A DNA stretch of 64,000 bases from Neoarius graeffei. Its lineage: Eukaryota; Chordata; Actinopteri; Siluriformes; Ariidae. Positions 17,956 through 64,000 of this stretch are shown piece by piece. Under the pieces are notes generated by a model. The model worked only from the letters and a program-made list of their open reading frames with translations, made no database searches and was not told where the DNA came from. A program made the translations under genes and the position numbers. How positions within the stretch are numbered: the first letter of the stretch is position 1; every line of letters starts with the position of its first letter. The stretch is from assembly GCF_027579695.1 (NCBI RefSeq), contig NC_083596.1:52571776-52635775 (forward strand), given 5' to 3'.

Positions 17956-19395
17956 TTCAGTGAGAGAGAGAGGGGGGTGTGGCGGTTCAGTGAGAGAGAG
18001 AGGGGGGTGTGGCGGTTCAGTGAGAGAGAGAGGGGTGTGGCGGTTCAGTGAGAGAGAGAGGGGTGTGGCGGTTCAGTGAGAGAGAGAGAGGTGTGGCGGT
18101 TCAGTGAGAGAGAGAGAGAGAGGTGTGGCGGTTCAGTGAGAGAGAGAGGGGTGTGGCGGTTCAGTGAGAGAGAGAGGGGTGTGGCGGTTCAGTGAGAGAG
18201 AGAGAGAGGGGTGTGGCGGTTCAGTGAGAGAGAGGGGGGTGTGGCGGTTCAGTGAGAGAGAGAGAGAGGGGTGTGGCGGTTCAGTGAGAGAGAGAGGGGT
18301 GTGGCGGTTCAGTGAGAGAGAGAGGGGTGTGGCGGTTCAGTGAGAGAGAGAGGGGTGTGGCGGTTCAGTGAGAGAGAGGGGTGTGGCGGTTCAGTGAGAG
18401 AGAGGGGTGTGGCGGTTCAGTGAGAGAGAGGGGTGTGGCGGTTCAGTGAGAGAGAGAGAGAGAGGTGTGGCGGTTCAGTGAGAGAGAGAGAGGGGTGTGG
18501 CGGTTCAGTGAGAGAGAGAGAGGTGTGGCGGTTCAGTGAGAGAGAGAGAGAGGTGTGGCGGTTCAGTGAGAGAGAGAGAGAGAGGTGTGGCGGTTCAGTG
18601 AGAGAGAGAGAGGGGTGTGGCGGTTCAGTGAGAGAGAGAGAGAGGTGTGGCGGTTCAGTGAGAGAGAGAGAGGTGTGGCGGTTCAGTGAGAGAGAGAGAG
18701 GTGTGGCGGTTCAGTGAGAGAGAGAGAGAGGTGTGGCGGTTCAGTGAGAGAGAGAGGGGTGTGGCGGTTCAGTGAGAGAGAGAGAGGGGTGTGGCGGTTC
18801 AGTGAGAGAGAGAGAGGGGTGTGGCGGTTCAGTGAGAGAGAGGGGTGTGGCGGTTCAGTGAGAGAGAGGGGTGTGGCGGTTCAGTGAGAGAGAGGGGTGT
18901 GGCGGTTCAGTGAGAGAGAGAGAGAGAGGTGTGGCGGTTCAGTGAGAGAGAGAGAGGTGTGGCGGTTCAGTGAGAGAGAGAGAGAGGTGTGGCGGTTCAG
19001 TGAGAGAGAGAGAGAGAGGTGTGGCGGTTCAGTGAGAGAGAGAGAGGGGTGTGGCGGTTCAGTGAGAGAGAGAGAGGTGTGGCGGTTCAGTGAGAGAGAG
19101 AGAGGTGTGGCGGTTCAGTGAGAGAGAGAGAGGTGTGGCGGTTCAGTGAGAGAGAGAGAGAGGTGTGGCGGTTCAGTGAGAGAGAGAGGGGTGTGGCGGT
19201 TCAGTGAGAGAGAGAGAGGGGTGTGGCGGTTCAGTGAGAGAGAGAGAGAGAGAGGTGTGGCGGTTCAGTGAGAGAGAGAGGGGTGTGGCCGTTTAGTGAG
19301 AGAGAGAGGGGGGTGTGGCGGTTCAGTGAGAGAGAGAGAGGGGTGTGGCAGTTCAGTGAGAGAGAGAGAGAGAGAGAGAGAGGGGTGTGGCAGTT

Positions 19396-19432
<37 letters not shown>

Positions 19433-19466
19433 GTGGCAGTTCAGTGAGAGAGAGAGGGAGAAACGG
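17956..19466. repeat. 1.5-kb minisatellite, unit gtggcggttcagtgagag plus variable GA tail
   Basis: About 50 units. Each has a constant core (tgtggcggttcagtgagaga) followed by a (GA)n/(G)n tail of variable length, so units run from about 26 to 45 bp. A higher-order duplication is visible: the order of long and short tails at 18360-18720 is largely repeated at 18840-19200. It lies about 1.5 kb beyond the stag2 stop codon. Confidence 0.93.
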
Positions 19467-19661
19467 GTGTGGCAGCTTGTGTAACCGGGGGGAGGGGGTG
19501 GAGGTCACAGTGCCGCTGCAGTAAGAAGTGAAATCACAGCCCGGGTTTATTTTGCTCCAAAAGTTTTTTCTCCAGACATAAATACAAACAGGAAATGCAA
19601 CAGCGGACATTTTTCTTTTGTAAATAGAATAAAAAACACTTATATACAGTCTAATATATTA

Positions 19662-19696
<35 letters not shown>

Positions 19697-20974
19697 AGCA
19701 GTTCTACACATGGACAATGAGGGGCGGAGTCTAAAACAAATTATGACGAACTCATAAATATGCATTGCCACCCCATCAGCCCCCAACACCCCTCACCATA
19801 GTTACCATCACCATGGGAACAGCACATCCTCTCATTAATAAGCTTTTCGTGATTTATGATTAAAACTCAAAATAAACAAAAGCCAAGCACAAATAAAACT
19901 AGGATTTAAAGATAGATTTTTTTTCTTCTGCTGAAGTGTTACATTCTAATGGAGAATAAAATAAAACTTAAATACAAAATAAATCAGCACCAATTCACAT
20001 TTTCACACAGTCTGTGCAGAATAATATAGAATTATATATTTAATAGATATATAACAATATTATAATGGATAATAAAAGAGTTCAATCCGAGAGGTCGTGA
20101 TCATTTTGGACCAAAAAAAAAAAAAAAAAGACCCCCCCCCCATCCCTTCAACACAAACACAGTCCATCAGCTGGGAGGAGCTACAGCACTAATGTAGCTC
20201 ACATGTAGTCTCCGTTTATAGCCACCAGATTAGCACTGACCACAAAATCAGTCACTTTGTGACACACCGTTTCCCAGTCGGTTTTAAAACTTCCAGATAC
20301 AAATCCATCATCCCAACCAACGCTAACACTCAGGTTTTAGGCTCCGCCCTCTATATGTGGGCCACACCCTTCACCCAAGTTTGATGCTGAGGAAGAAATG
20401 TATTTTTTGCTGCAGCTCATTCCCCCCCCCCCATATGCACATTTAGCACACAATGCTAAAATAGTAGCCATACGCTTCAGTTACATGTTAGCTTCATTAG
20501 CATCAGACACATCTCCACTGACAGGCTACACCGCGAGGAAAGAGACGCCGACATTCTGTCTGTAGCTGAAATGTTCCTGATAAAACTTTATTATAATAAT
20601 GCGACTCTGGCAGCCAATCAGTTTCTGTCCTGGAGTGTTGTTACTATGGCAACTGAAAAACTATAGGACGATAAGGTAACGCGTGTAAGGGAGCTCAGTT
20701 AGAAAGATTATTTAAATCCTCACTCACTTTATAAACTTCTGATTTACAGCTGATTGTCTTTATAAAATCATCTAAAACATTAAAAATGTTTCTCTATAAG
20801 TTATATAAAAAAATAAAAGAAAAAGCAGTGCAGAACCACAGCTCCGCTAGCTTCGTCCACACGCTGGCAACACCACAAAGGCGTGGAACAGGAAGTGCAG
20901 CCTCACCACGCAGCTGGAGAACAGGAAGTGAGCAAAGCGCATTGGCCCTGCTTCTTTCTCCCACGATGAGTGCA
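19467..20974 (-). other. Likely stag2 3' untranslated region and flank
   Basis: This is the sequence downstream of the stag2 stop on the gene strand. AATAAA-type signals occur on the minus strand (for example plus-strand tttatt at 19548-19553 and near 20589), so the mRNA could end anywhere here. A (CA)n run sits at 19663-19694, poly(A)/poly(C) at 20107-20141. No other gene was seen. Confidence 0.4.
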
Positions 20975-63493
<42,519 letters not shown>

Positions 63494-63529
63494 CTGTGTA
63501 CACACACACACACACAGAGTTAATTGCAG

Positions 63530-64000
63530 GATCCGTGTGTGCTGTACTGAGTGAGGGTGGGTGCTGTGTGTGTGTGCTGTACTGAGTGAGGGTGGGTGCT
63601 GTGTGTGTGTGCTGTACTGAGTGAGGGTGGGTGCTGTGTGTGTGTGCTGTACTGAGTGGGGGTGGGTGCTGTGTGTGTGCGCTGTACTGAGTGAGGGTGG
63701 GTGGTGTGTGTGTGTGCGCTGTACTGAGTGAGGGTGGGTGCTGTGTGTGTGCGCTGTACTGAGTGAGGGTGGGTGCTGTGTGTGTGCGCTGTACTGAGTG
63801 AGGGTGGGTGCTGTGTGTGTGCGCTGTACTGAGTGAGGGTGGGTGCTGTGTGTGTGTGCTGTACTGAGTGAGGGTGGGTGCTGTGTGTGTGTGCTGTACT
63901 GAGTGAGGGTGGGTGCTGTGTGTGTGTGCTGTACTGAGTGAGGGTGGGTGCTGTGTGTGTGTGCTGTACTGAGTGAGGGTGGGTGCTGTGTGTGTGTGTG
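63530..64000. repeat. Minisatellite, ~33-36-bp unit, running off the window
   Basis: About 13 units of gtgctgtactgagtgagggtgggtgctgtg-type text (core ctgtactgagtgagggtggg) with a variable TG tail. It lies in the stag2 intron upstream of the first visible exon and continues past the right edge. Confidence 0.93.

Noticed and set aside
18433-19484. RERER-rich frames (WRFSERERE)
   Set aside because: GA-rich minisatellite translation; no coding character.

Overview
This window is nuclear DNA of a ray-finned (teleost) fish. The evidence is intron-split vertebrate genes, very dense CA/TG microsatellites, and fish-type Tc1, hAT, Kolobok-like, piggyBac-like, L2 and Gmr1-like elements. The species cannot be named from the sequence alone. 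Two host genes were found, both on the minus strand. On the right and centre is stag2 (cohesin subunit SA-2/STAG2), with 32 coding exons from 63493 down to the stop codon at 20975; only the first coding exon(s) lie beyond the right edge. On the left is a cchcr1-like coiled-coil gene, with 12 phase-consistent exons from 11674 down to 336; its 3' part lies beyond the left edge and its 5' start is uncertain. Exons were placed by homology remembered from the human proteins plus splice sites. Every stag2 junction keeps codon phase.

Layout: 1-308, Tc1 end. 336-11674, cchcr1 exons with introns carrying a doubly invaded DNA transposon (689-3049), a 3.2-kb minisatellite (4944-8187) that grows out of an exon/intron boundary, and a nearly complete Tc1 element (8914-10521). 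11.7-20.9 kb, intergenic: MADF-containing element, MITEs, three minisatellites, a hAT relic. 20.97-22.7 kb, stag2 C-terminal exons. 22.8-29.5 kb, intron with an L2-type retrotransposon (ORF1 intact, ORF2 broken). 29.5-30.9 kb, stag2 exons. 31.1-39.9 kb, one intron holding a Tc1-like element that contains a solo LTR and a THAP/Kolobok-like transposon, itself split by a Gmr1-like LTR retrotransposon. 40.1-42.5 kb, stag2 exons. 43.2-53.4 kb, a second nested tower: Tc1 containing hAT(+SINE) and L2, with a Gmr1-like element inside the L2. 53.5-55.2 kb, another L2. 56.1-57.3 kb, stag2 exons. 57.4-61.1 kb, a Kolobok-like element with nested hAT and TA-type elements. 61.2-63.5 kb, stag2 N-terminal exons. 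63.5-64 kb, minisatellite.

The host genes are unrelated in function: STAG2 is a chromosomal cohesin subunit, and CCHCR1 is a coiled-coil protein linked to centrosomes and P-bodies. Most of the interest lies in the repeats. Target-site duplications can be read directly for most insertions, so the order of insertion can be reconstructed. Both LTR elements show the unusual Gmr1 arrangement (integrase before reverse transcriptase). The cchcr1 minisatellite has copied an exon tail together with its splice donor about 80 times. No bacterial, CRISPR or plasmid-like features are present, and no genuine tRNA or rRNA gene was seen.
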